Shown here in pieces: positions 1 through 8,824 of a stretch of DNA of 27,498 bases. The DNA is from Pelargonium nanum. Its lineage: Eukaryota; Streptophyta; Magnoliopsida; Geraniales; Geraniaceae. The DNA lies in NCBI GenBank assembly GCA_036897485.1, contig JAYMTF010000990.1, forward strand, positions 1 to 27,498, read 5' to 3'. Position 1 is the stretch's first letter; the number at the start of each line of letters is the position of its first letter. The notes under the pieces were generated by a model. The model made no database searches. It was not told the origin of the DNA and saw only the letters and a program-made list of their open reading frames with translations. Position numbers and translations under genes: made by a program.

Positions 1-660
1 GATAGTACATCCTTCCAATTAACATTACTCTCATTATGTGAGAACTCTCCACCTATAACCTTCCACAATCCCATTCTCATCATTATGTTCACATTATTTA
101 ATCCAAGAGTAAAGTACCCAATTGCTCCAAGTTTATGTTTTTCAATTAGGTAGTTGTTGAGATCATGGTTCTTATACTAATATTTTTCACACAAAATTAA
201 ATAGTAGCAACCATCATCAAGCAACACAACATACTGAAAACAGTTGCTTCTGTTTGTTGAAATGCTTTATCCAAAAGAGATGATGATGATGATTAGGCTC
301 AACATGCTTGCTCTACCTATCATTTCCATAAAAGCTTCTAATATAATCCTCATTACTTAACTGAAAAATCAAGTTTTTGACAGAAAAATAGATTCTACAG
401 ATCATGCACTAATTTCTACCAATCTACCTTTGTGCTTATCTATATGCATTCTTTTCACATGAACATTACAGTTAATTCACACTTATGAGACTGAATATAT
501 GGTTAGTTTCAAGATTAACCCTCGAATACAGCTACAATATTTCATATGTTAGCGAAACAATTGTAACGAATTATCCATTTACTAAAGCATCTTTTGGTTA
601 AAACTTGACACAAAATGTCAAAACTGAGGCTCGCCAAACTAAAGAAATCAAGTGTCCTGT
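1..660. other. AT-rich intergenic DNA left of the expansin-like gene
   Basis: I see no gene, tRNA or clear repeat here. Reading frames are short and lack recognisable protein signatures. The right end presumably holds the distal promoter of the expansin-like B gene that starts at 743. Confidence 0.6.
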
Positions 661-669
661 TCAGCTCAC

Positions 670-677
670 TATAAATA
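670..677 (+). promoter_or_regulatory. TATA box of the expansin-like B gene
   Basis: TATAAATA lies 73 bases before the ATG at 743. Plant TATA boxes usually sit about 30 bases before the transcription start, so this predicts a start near 700 and a leader of about 40 bases. The motif is seen; the start site is inferred. Confidence 0.65.
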
Positions 678-742
678 CACCACAAACCTGTTGTGCTTTC
701 AAGCTTCACTTCAATTCCTTGGCTTCTTTTGCTTTCACAATA

Positions 743-1947
743 ATGGCTCTTTCTCTTCAGTCTCTTCTGCCCATTTTTGCACTTCTGCTCCTCATCAAAA
801 CTCTAGCTGAGGCTGCAACATGTAATGACTGTTTTGTCCACTCCCGCGCAGTATACTACCCGAATTCTGATGAAAATGGAACAGATAGTAAGAGAATATT
901 TATCTGTCACATTACATTTATACAGTACTGTCACTGACCTTATTGAATCTGTAGTTGGAGCGTGTGGATTTGGCTCGTTTGGAGCAACACTCAACGACGG
1001 GGATGTATCAGCAGCATCTGATCTCTTCAGAAATGGTGTTGGATGTGGAGATTGCTACCAAGTGAGATGCACCAACAGAGCCTATTGCTCAGACAATGGA
1101 GTCACAGTTGTTATAACAGACCACGGCGCCAGTGATAACACTGACTTCATTCTAAGCAGGCGCGCCTTTCGCCACATGGCTCAGACCACAAATGCAGCTG
1201 AATCATTACTAGTCCTTGGCATTGTAGACATTGAATATAGGAGGTAAGGTTTTACATTAAAAATAAAAACTTTGTTGCCTTTTACTTGGAAACAAATGCT
1301 GATATGGATCATTTTGTACTAACTATGGAGCATAATGTTTTTTTTTTCTTGAAATAGAGTTTCTTGCAGATACCCAAACAAGAACATAACAATCAAGATT
1401 GATGAGAACAGTGATTACCCTTATTACTTGGCTTTTATCATATGGTATCAGCAAGGCAGAGATGATATCACAGCTGTGCAGCTCTGTGAGGTACTATATA
1501 TTTGCTATTATTCAGTAACACAACAAGGACATGACAGATTCACAGTGAAATCTCGAGGGCCTGTTTAGTTATGAAGTATTTCCTCCAGTTTTTCAGAAAA
1601 CTGGAAAACTTGTTTAGTTGCACAGAAAATTGAAAACTGAAAAATAGAAAACTGTTTATTTAGTTTAATTTCTAAGAAGTTTCTTTGATAACAAAGAACA
1701 ATCAAACCAATACACATTATGATCACAAAATTGCTATGTGCAGACTGATAATTCTGTGTGCAAGCTCCTGGATAGGAGCTATGGAGCTGTGTGGGCAACT
1801 GCCCCTCCCCCAAGTGGTCCCTTGTCACTGAGGATGTTATTTAGCGACGGAGATGGAAATGAGACATGGGTTGTTCCGGTTAACAATTTGCCCTCGGACT
1901 GGAAAGCCGGAGCAACATATGACACAGGAGTACAAGTGAACATATGA
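743..1947 (+). CDS. EXLB1: Expansin-like B protein, four exons
   Basis: Exons read as 743-887, 955-1243, 1358-1490 and 1744-1947, all with GT-AG junctions and consistent phase, giving 256 residues. Residues 1 to about 24 are a signal peptide (MALSLQSLLPIFALLLL then AEA). The next part is the double-psi beta-barrel domain with its cysteine framework (ATCNDCF, GACGFGSFGATL, GVGCGDCYQVRC). The last third is the CBM63-like grass-pollen-allergen domain (VWATAPPPSGPLSLR, WVVPVNNLPSDWKAGATYDT). Where alpha- and beta-expansins have HFD, this protein reads GASDNTDFILS, which fits the EXLB subfamily. Members are secreted to the cell wall; loosening activity of EXLB proteins is little documented. Intron 1 is short (67 bases) and intron 3 contains MITE-like sequence. 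The ATG is chosen because it starts the signal peptide and follows the TATA box. Confidence 0.9.
1555..1690. repeat. MITE-like fragment in expansin-like intron 3
   Basis: GGGCCTGTTTAGTTATG, followed by runs such as CAGAAAACTGGAAAAC and GAAAACTGAAAAATAG, resembles the ends of abundant plant MITEs (hAT- or Mutator-like). A second related stretch, GGGGCTGTTTAGTTATGG, lies in PMT intron 4 near 19756. I do not see a matching inverted end or a target duplication, so this is probably a remnant. Confidence 0.35.
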
Positions 1948-2578
1948 AACTACAAATCCAATGCAGATTTAGTTTTTCTTCACTGATTGTAGTTCTGTTG
2001 TTTTGTTAGCTAGCTAGTTCCCACATTTATTCACTCAAGTTGTTTTTGTCAATGTGTTTGCGTTTTAACTATACTGTACTTAACATTGTATTTTCATTCA
2101 AGATAGTATTCTAGATTCCATGTATTGCAAAAGAGAGCTAGAATACAGCAGAGAAACAAATGCATCACTGGTACATAGTAGCGAAGCTAGGATGTAGGAT
2201 CGGGGTGGACATATTAAAACTAAACAAAACATATAAACTATAATATCGACCTTATTCGAGAAATCACCACTAAACTCAAATATTCAGGATGAAAGTTACA
2301 AATATGCGTAATATTTAATTGAGAGATAACATAGACAACTGTCTACTACAGCTCACCCCTAACTCCGCCACTGCTTGTACAAAATCCCATAAGATTTAAC
2401 ATGAATCGAAAAGTTAATTAAAATTTAAACCTCTTATAGACTTATTGTCTCATTTAAACATACACTAATTGTACAATTAAAGATGCCAAAATGTCTAGGA
2501 AGTAACATGAAAAATAACAAAGCCAACTCTATTCAATTGTTCATGCCATAAAAATTTAGAACTGTACCTTCCAATATC
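1948..2578. other. Expansin-like 3' region and spacer
   Basis: The first 150-200 bases are T-rich and probably hold the 3' UTR and polyadenylation signals of the expansin-like gene. The rest is AT-rich spacer with a possible MITE at 2171-2380. No gene is seen. Confidence 0.5.
2171..2380. repeat. Possible MITE with imperfect inverted ends
   Basis: The left end reads GTACATAGTAGCGAAGCTAG. The reverse complement of the right end reads GTACAAGCAGTGGCGGAGTT. They align with a few mismatches and one gap. The interior (about 170 bases) has no coding potential. The 'GGCGGAGCTAGG' type sequence is common in plant intergenic DNA. No target duplication is clear, so class and borders are uncertain. Confidence 0.35.
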
Positions 2579-2636
2579 ATGGGCTTTAACGGCCCATTCA
2601 TCTAATAATGGGCTTAGCCCATGTATTTGGGCCCAT
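2579..2636. promoter_or_regulatory. Cluster of TGGGCY / site II motifs upstream of maMYB
   Basis: Five copies in both orientations fall within 58 bases: ATGGGC at 2579, GGCCCAT at 2591, ATGGGC at 2608, GCCCAT at 2617 and TGGGCCCAT at 2628. TGGGCY (site II) elements are known binding sites of TCP factors in promoters of growth-related housekeeping genes. The cluster ends 127 bases before the maMYB ATG, a typical promoter-proximal position. Function is inferred. Confidence 0.6.
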
Positions 2637-2762
2637 ATCGTTGACGTGAAACTGTGAAAGGATCAAAACAGGTACCGAGCTCGAACCATCTGAATCGAGT
2701 ACCAATCTATAGCTGGCTCTCTCTCTAGCAGTTGAAGAAAGAGAGCTCCTCCTGAATCAATC

Positions 2763-3707
2763 ATGGAGTTTCTGGACGAGGACGCCAGACCCAAATTCCT
2801 CTTCCAGTCACGAGCGCCGTCATCTTCAGCCGCCGATCCACCATCCGATCACCAGCAGCTCAACAAGCCACTCGCCGCCGTCTTCGTCGCCGTTTCTTCC
2901 GCCCTCCTCGCTCTCTCCATCTTCACCGTGGAAATCGAGCCCCTCAAATCTATCCTCTTATGGCTCGCATTGTCTCTCCTGATCGGCCCGTTCGCTCCGG
3001 TTTCCGTGACCGGCGGCGACATCCGCGTCGGCCATGGTCCAGTCGTCGAGTTCCCGGAGCAGGAGAGCGAGAGTGAGGAGGACACCAGGAAGCGTTCGAA
3101 CCAGAAGAGGTCGAAACCTCGCAGATCTGACGATTCTGGTGTTGCTTCAGCTCCGTTGGTCGCAAATGTTAATGGATCGTCGCGAGAGGGGAAGAAGAAG
3201 GGAGATAGCAATAATGGATCTGTCGGTGCTAGCGAGGAAGAGAAGGATTGGACCGAAGAGGATGTGGAGCTGTTGAGGAAGCAGCTGGTGAAGAATCCGG
3301 CCGGGAAGCTGCGGCGGTGGGAGATCATCGCCGAGGCGTTCAGAGGGAGGCACAAGGTGGAGAGCGTGATCAAGATGGCGAAGGATTTAGGGGAGAAGAA
3401 GATGGATGATGGGGATTCGTATGCGAGGTTTTTGAAGGATCGGAAATTGGACAAGAGAATTGAGGCCGCAAATGAAGGGCTAAGCGAAGGCAGTGAAAGC
3501 AAGAAAGAGGATGGCGGCGGCGGACCGGTGACTTGGTCGACCGGAGAAGATATCGCATTGCTTAATGCATTGAAGGCTTTTCCGAAGGAGGCTTCAATGC
3601 GGTGGGAGAAGATTGCTGCTGCTGTGCCTGGCAAGACAAAGGCTGCTTGTGTCAAAAGAGTTTCCGAGTTGAAGAAGGACTTCCGGAGCTCCAAAGGAGG
3701 CAATTAG
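2763..3707 (+). CDS. MAMYB: Membrane-anchored MYB/SANT protein (maMYB type)
   Basis: A single open frame of 314 residues. Two hydrophobic segments lie near the N-terminus (about 37-56 and 62-82), followed by an acidic stretch (EQESESEED) and a basic patch (KRSNQKRSKPRR, 110-121) that could be a nuclear signal. A first SANT/Myb-like repeat spans about 161-213 (DWTEEDVELL, RWEIIAEAF). A second spans about 255-309 (VTWSTGEDIALLNAL, RWEKIAAAVPGKTKAACVKR), and the protein ends four residues after a basic tail. This layout matches Arabidopsis maMYB (At5g45420), reported as a membrane-anchored MYB with a role in root hair elongation. The second repeat also resembles the SANT domains of DNAJC2/ZRF-type proteins. 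The ATG is the first in frame. Intronless coding is seen; a 3' UTR intron is possible (AG|GTAATA near 3766, GCAG near 4858) but not supported further. Confidence 0.85.
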   Translation: MEFLDEDARPKFLFQSRAPSSSAADPPSDHQQLNKPLAAVFVAVSSALLALSIFTVEIEPLKSILLWLALSLLIGPFAPVSVTGGDIRVGHGPVVEFPEQESESEEDTRKRSNQKRSKPRRSDDSGVASAPLVANVNGSSREGKKKGDSNNGSVGASEEEKDWTEEDVELLRKQLVKNPAGKLRRWEIIAEAFRGRHKVESVIKMAKDLGEKKMDDGDSYARFLKDRKLDKRIEAANEGLSEGSESKKEDGGGGPVTWSTGEDIALLNALKAFPKEASMRWEKIAAAVPGKTKAACVKRVSELKKDFRSSKGGN

Positions 3708-5639
3708 GGTTAGATGAAGAACTGAAAATTTGTTGCTTGATTTTGATTTTACAGGCTGCAATGAGGTAATATTCGCACCAGTAACATTGTTCAATACCTT
3801 TTCTGAAATTAATATCCACATCACATTACTGCCCATAACTGGCTTGTTCATGAGTGCAATTACTTTTGGTTTTTGATTTGTTTTAGAGATGGTGCTAATT
3901 CACATTTGAGCTATTATCATTGGCAGAATATTAGAGTTCCAATTTTGTAGATGTTTTCTATATGACTGTACTTGTATCAACAATATGAGTATTGAATACA
4001 GATTTAGATTTAACAAGGACTAGATAGTAGTTTGAGATGGTTGTTTATGTTCAATGGAGTGGAAATGCACTAAAGCGGTAGATAAGAATTAATGTGATGA
4101 CCTCAACTAGTAAGGATTTAGGGTTTGTTCACTTGAGTTTGCTATTTAGAAACAAAAATGTTTGTTTTTTCTTGATCTTAATATACAAATAGCCTAGTTA
4201 CAGCCTTACAGGTTGTCGAATATAGTTGTTAGTGACTGTTTAAATATTGATATGAAAAAACGTTTCTGAGATTTGGTTATCTTGCTTCCTTATGTTATCA
4301 GCTTTATACATGGTTTGTATTTATTTGTGAGCTAAACCAGACATTTTATTCCAATTTTCTTGAAATAATAACTGGGAACCCTTCTAGTTTTGTGATTGTT
4401 GATTCACTCATAATGAAAGACTATAGTTTATCTTTATCCGGTTATTAGGAACACATGTTGAATTTTCTTATCAAAAAAGAAATCAGGGTTAGATCCCGCT
4501 TTGAAGAAATTCTTTTTAGGGTTTGATCTCACAAGGTTGCTGTGTTGTGGTAATTTAAGCAGCTTATGGCATGATTTGTGTATCATGATGTTTAATAAGT
4601 ATTTGAAGTTTAGCAAAGCAACATTGATGTTACATTAAGAAATGAATGTATGAATCATTATGTCAATGAGAAATATAATATGGGCGCAGATCTCATGTAC
4701 ATTGTGGCTCTTGTGTTGCTTTAGACTTTTCATTCATGGGATGTGCATCTTTTATATTGGCAGCGTCATTGCTATAATCATGTTGCAATTACATCCAGAC
4801 AACTTGCTATTGGTGAAATAGTACCTTACAATAATCTATAATTGAATTTTGATGCAGGCTCTAAACTTAGGGGAGAGAGATACATGTATTGAAGCAAGCA
4901 GTGGAGACTAGGCAAGTGCAAATTTACACTGAATTTAGAGTTAAATTTCATATTGGGATGGACTGAATTGTTGTGTTGTGATTTTATGTTTACTATTCAA
5001 GTTTTAATTGCCATAGAGAAATATTCTTCGTTATACAAAGAATCTCATTCTGGAGAGATATCAGTGGGTACAAAACATGGTGATGCCACCTTAATTTTTT
5101 GTTACTGACAATAAATTTGATGCTATGATGACTTGGAATATAGTTCCTAGATTTCCGTACGTTGAGAATAGGTTATAATGTGCTTTGCAATACATTTTTT
5201 GTGTTTTGGTACCGAAAAAAATTTGCTTGATTCTGATGGAATCACCTGACCTATAAACTGATCAATTGCCTTGAGGCACACACAATCTAAGCAATTTTCC
5301 GAATGGAAGAGAAGCATTCGAGAGAGAAAATGTCTTCGATCTTTGTAAAATATATCCACCTGCATTTATCTATAAAATTTCTGCATTCATCATTGTGCAT
5401 GCTCATTCTGGTATCGTAAGTATCAATCAAACTGTACTTTATTGTGGCATTTAGCAATCTCCTGAGTCCAATTTTTGAAATTTACAAACTATCTTGAGAT
5501 AATATTGAACAATATGGCACATACACAGGTTGATTGATTAATATAAAAAACTAACTCAAAAGGTTGGTCAAACTGGAAATTTATGCCCATAAAGATACAT
5601 CTGTTACTTGGTTTAGAACAGGAAGTTGGGAGGAGACAA
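3708..5639. other. AT-rich spacer with no recognised gene
   Basis: About 1.9 kb. It may include a spliced 3' UTR of the maMYB gene: a donor-like AG|GTAATA near 3766 and an acceptor-like TGATGCAG ending near 4858. The right end should contain the old 3' UTR of the mutase fragment on the minus strand. Reading frames here are short and look random. Confidence 0.45.
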
Positions 5640-6013
5640 TTAGGTGTTGCCAACACCTAGGAACTTGTCCGCAATTCGGGCTACAGATTTGGCTAGGCTG
5701 TCCGCTGCTTCCTGGGTCGATGCCTCTGCATATACGCGTATGACATCCTCTGTCCCTGATGGCCGAATGAAAGATTGGCCTCGAGGGTATTTAACTGCAT
5801 TGCAAATTAAAAGACATGAATATCAATGATCAGCCCCTTTAGAAACATCATAGATAACTAACATTATCTTTTAATCTATATACAATGAAGTCACACAAGG
5901 ATTCAATATTTGGACTATCAATCCAACCATCAAGCTGAGAATATATATTGGAAATCAGGTACGCGCACAAAGATTAGTAAACTTACCAACTTCAGCATCA
6001 ATGGCCTCTCGAT
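5640..6013 (-). pseudogene. 3'-terminal fragment of a phosphoacetylglucosamine mutase gene
   Basis: On the minus strand the last exon (5794 down to 5640) is open and encodes 50 residues plus stop. It contains [19 protein letters not shown], the phosphate-binding loop of domain 4 of alpha-D-phosphohexomutases, in the version typical of phosphoacetylglucosamine mutase (AGM1/PGM3). That enzyme makes GlcNAc-1-phosphate for UDP-GlcNAc. A GCAG acceptor precedes the exon. One intron upstream, a short piece encodes EAIDAEV and ends in a good donor (G|GTAAGT at 5986), in correct phase to join. Homology stops at about 6013. No earlier exon, start codon, or the catalytic-serine and metal-binding regions can be found before the tRNA and the plus-strand gene at 7494. 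The full protein in this family exceeds 500 residues, so this is a truncated relic. A distant 5' half in a huge intron is unlikely. Confidence 0.75.
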
Positions 6014-6637
6014 AAAATAAAATTGAAAAAAAAGGTTCAAACAATCTGTCCAAGGTAATTTAAAAACAAAGCGAATAAAGAAGTAAATGCATCTCTAAAC
6101 CCGGTAGCAAAACGCTCCAAATAATTTGCCGTGAAAGGTTAGTTGGGCTCTGATTGTATAGTAACATGCAACTACTAACTAAAAGAAAACAATGGATGTA
6201 TCAGCAATCGACTATAAGAAATGACTCTCCTACCATGAATAACATGTTAAACTTACAAAACTTTAGAAACAAAGAAATCGCAATAACATGTATAACAAAT
6301 TCGATGATTCGGTCTCCACCTCACGCAAAAAGACATATGAGGTAGCATGCATATTCACACACACATTTTCAGCAGATCATTCATATGAATATGAAAATAG
6401 CAAAGTTCCTAAGATAAAGGTCAAAGGTCTCATTTTCACAATCACTGTGAAAAACAAAATGATCCTAACCAAAACCATAGATGCAAAATTGGTGGGAACA
6501 TAAACAAAACCCACATGTCCATTATCTACATCTGAGCCAACAACAATAGCTCATCAAAAACCAAATATATCAACTACAAACATACAGAAAATAGAAAGTT
6601 TAGAGCTCAAAGAGACAAGAATTAACCCAAAAAGGAT
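6014..6637. other. Spacer between mutase fragment and tRNA gene
   Basis: AT-rich sequence. I looked on the minus strand for further mutase exons and found none. Nothing else is recognised apart from the T-run (minus strand) next to the tRNA. Confidence 0.5.
6629..6633 (-). terminator. Pol III T-run downstream of tRNA-Leu
   Basis: AAAAA on the plus strand is TTTTT on the transcribed minus strand. It begins five bases past the discriminator base of the tRNA, the usual position for a Pol III terminator. Confidence 0.7.
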
Positions 6638-6720
6638 TGCTGGCTATGGGGTTCGAACCCATGCGCACTTATGTGCAGAAGATCTTAAGTCTTCCCCCTT
6701 AACCTCTCGGGCAAACCAGC
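6638..6720 (-). tRNA. tRNA-Leu (anticodon UAA)
   Basis: The minus strand folds as a type II tRNA of 83 bases with no encoded CCA. The acceptor stem pairs GCTGGTT with AGCCAGC (one G-T pair). The D loop is GAGAGGTTAA. The anticodon stem GAAGA/TCTTC encloses the loop CTTAAGA, so the anticodon is TAA, reading UUA leucine. A long variable arm GCAC-ATAA-GTGC marks it as leucine-type. The T arm is ATGGG-TTCGAAC-CCCAT and the discriminator base is A. There is no intron. It is of the nuclear type, not the chloroplast tRNA-Leu(UAA), which has an intron and a different sequence. Oddity: the D stem reads CCC/GGG, so pair 10-25 is C-G instead of the usual G-C. This also changes the internal A box. Confidence 0.9.
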
Positions 6721-6721
6721 T

Positions 6722-7370
6722 ATTTGGTTGTCCTGAGTGTAGTAATTTATATTACTATGATTTTAGTGGTGTACTTTCTTTTGCATATAAGCTCATTTGT
6801 ATTTCAATATTTGTATAGACAATTTTTATTGATTCAAAGTACTCCATATTATGATAATTATAACTTTGACTCCTTGTATCATTCGTGGAATATTTTGATT
6901 TCGACCTTACACATATTCTATGTCATCCTTTCATCTTCAAAATAACGAATATTTAATATTTATATTTTGGATATCCTCTCTAAAAATGAAATCTCAAACT
7001 CGTTTAATACTAGACTCCCATGAGCGTGACTAGTATTATGCATCTACGAGACTCCCTTAAACATGACTTTCGGTACGAGGTTGCGACATGAGGAGATGAT
7101 GCTGCAATATGGGACTAAGCATCTTCGAGACACTCAAGGGCATGACTTTCGGTGTGAGGCCACGACACGGGGAAATGGTGTCGCGCCACAAGATCAAGAC
7201 TAATCTCTTATGGAATTCAAAGAACTTTGTTAACGGCCGGAGTGTCTTATATTTAAAATATATTATTGTGTTTAAATAGAATGTATACCAACAAAATATC
7301 TCACGTTTATTTTGATTTTTTTTTCATATTTGTATAGTAGCAAAAGACTGACAACACATTTAAGTTGTTT
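6722..7370. other. Spacer with a diverged 79-base duplication
   Basis: AT-rich DNA upstream of the small protein gene. Its middle, about 7028-7196, holds two diverged direct copies 79 bases apart. No gene is seen. Confidence 0.5.
7028..7196. repeat. Two diverged direct repeats, 79-base period
   Basis: GCATCTACGAGAC at 7040 matches GCATCTTCGAGAC at 7119. CATGACTTTCGGT occurs at 7062 and 7141. Both pairs are offset by 79 bases, and the sequence between is related but diverged. The unit is richer in C and G than its surroundings and has no coding signature. Confidence 0.6.
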
Positions 7371-7371
7371 A

Positions 7372-7390
7372 TTTATATATATATATACAT
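7372..7390 (+). promoter_or_regulatory. TATA-rich stretch upstream of the small protein gene
   Basis: TTTATATATATATATACATA lies about 105 bases before the ATG at 7494 and could serve as the TATA box. Alternating TA is also a common simple repeat, so this is a suggestion only. Confidence 0.4.
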
Positions 7391-7493
7391 ATAATCATAC
7401 AAGCGCTAGTAGCAGTAGCAGCGTAGCAGCAATACCACCAAAACACAAATAAAGCTTCAAAACCCTTGCCTATTCAATTCATCATCCTCTGCC

Positions 7494-7811
7494 ATGGGTC
7501 TTCTTTCTTGGTGGAAAGGCGAGAGCAAAGACAAGCCCCAAACCACTTCTCAGGCGAAACAGGCGCCGCAGCCCAAGACCGAATCTCCGGTCTCTCATCC
7601 CGAAATTCCCGGCATGAACGGTGCCGTCGCCGTCAATGGGGCTGAGGACCTCCCTGATCTTACGGTTTTCGAATTCGGTTCCGTTGCCGCCGCCAAAAGT
7701 CCGTACACCATGTCCGGCTACTGCCCCGTCTCCGACGACCTCGAGCCCTGCCAGTGGCAACTCGACCCCCCGAGCGACCCCAATGCTCGTCTGTTCCGAG
7801 TGGTCTTCTGA
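7494..7811 (+). CDS. Small conserved-looking plant protein, unknown function
   Basis: An intronless frame of 105 residues begins MGLLSWWKG and ends FRVVF. Codons are C-rich, in contrast to the AT-rich flanks, which supports real coding. The N-terminus is short, aromatic and basic. A lysine/glutamine/proline-rich low-complexity part follows (about 11-35). The C-terminal half carries GYCPVSDDLEPCQWQL (about residues 75-90), then the terminal FRVVF. There is no signal peptide or membrane segment. I recall plant proteins of unknown function with a similar 'GYCPVSDDLEPC' block but cannot name the family. The stop is followed at once by AGGTAATT, a possible donor, so a 3' UTR intron is likely (candidate acceptor ATTCAG near 8175). 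Being conserved is inferred, not searched. Confidence 0.7.
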   Translation: MGLLSWWKGESKDKPQTTSQAKQAPQPKTESPVSHPEIPGMNGAVAVNGAEDLPDLTVFEFGSVAAAKSPYTMSGYCPVSDDLEPCQWQLDPPSDPNARLFRVVF

Positions 7812-8591
7812 GGTAATTGGAGATTGCGTCGTAAGGCTATTTGGGAATTGAGACTAAATCTCTGTCTTGTTTATGTGAAATTTGATTTAGGGTTTTTGTT
7901 GAACGAATTTGAACATTTGGATGATCATATCTGGAATTTCAATTGCTGTGTGATTTTGTGTGCAATTTAGTACTAATCCATTATCAGAATTGGGTTTTCA
8001 ATTTGCTGATTTTGCTGAGAGAAATTTTGAGCCATGTGGTTTGCTTTGAAGTGCAATTGCTAGCTAAAGTAGTTGCATTTTCTATTGCTATGGACATTGG
8101 CAATATTGATTTATGGTTCAAAATGATTGAGACAGCTAAGTGTAATCAACAACCCTGAACTCCTTTGGAATTCAGATGGGTTTGGTAGGTCTACATGGGC
8201 TCTATGAACCTGATATGCAGCGAAAATAACCCGACATTTCATATTATGGATTTCGATATGGATTCAAGGATCTTATTGAAATCCAGCTCTTCTCCGGATG
8301 AGGATCTGCTGGTAGTGTGGGTTGGGTTTATGATTGTGATTAAGATGAGGTACTTGGGATGGTCCTCTCTTTACCAACAAATACACTTAATTTGCCATGG
8401 ATATCTGCAGCAATGTACACAAAATACCTGTAGAAGAATACTTGCAGGGTTTAATTCCTGTTTGCAGTCTGATGTCAAAGGAATGAAACTACTTCCAAAC
8501 TGATTTTGATCTGTTTATGAATCACTCAACTAGAATCATCCGAAGAAATCAAATCGAGAATTTTGTTTTGGGTATTTCGTGGATAATATAT
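7812..8591. other. 3' region of the small protein gene and spacer
   Basis: T-rich sequence that probably includes a 3' UTR intron and terminal exon of the small protein gene. A 102-codon frame at 8195-8503 shows no family signature or coding bias, and I do not accept it as a gene. Confidence 0.45.
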
Positions 8592-8708
8592 GATTATATT
8601 GATAAAGAATATCATTCAATCAATAAAGCAATGTTTTCTCAATCTATATAGGATTATATTGATAAAGAATATCATTCAATCAATAAAGCAATGTTTTCTC
8701 AATCTATA
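8592..8708. repeat. Exact tandem duplication, 60-base period
   Basis: 57 bases at 8592-8648 recur without a mismatch at 8652-8708, separated by a 3-base junction. Perfect identity points to a recent duplication or replication slippage. It lies just beyond the 3' end of VPS55. Confidence 0.95.
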
Positions 8709-8824
8709 GATCACAAATACGGGGTTTTACAACCACACCCGTCCCAGAACAGCAAAGGGAAAACAAGACACAAAAGTTCTTGATATTACACACTGGGATC
8801 TTCCCTGCACAAATGGCATGGCTC

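Noticed and set aside
282-300. GATGATGATGATGATTAG considered as a C/D snoRNA box region
   Set aside because: No paired D box, terminal stem or guide region could be found nearby.
2849-3703. A 284-codon open frame on the minus strand opposite the maMYB gene
   Set aside because: It mirrors the sense gene's GC-rich codon use, has serine/proline low complexity and no family signature. The plus-strand frame has clear SANT repeats.
8195-8503. A 102-codon frame on the plus strand
   Set aside because: No signature, no coding bias, and it lies in the probable 3' UTR or spacer after the small protein gene.
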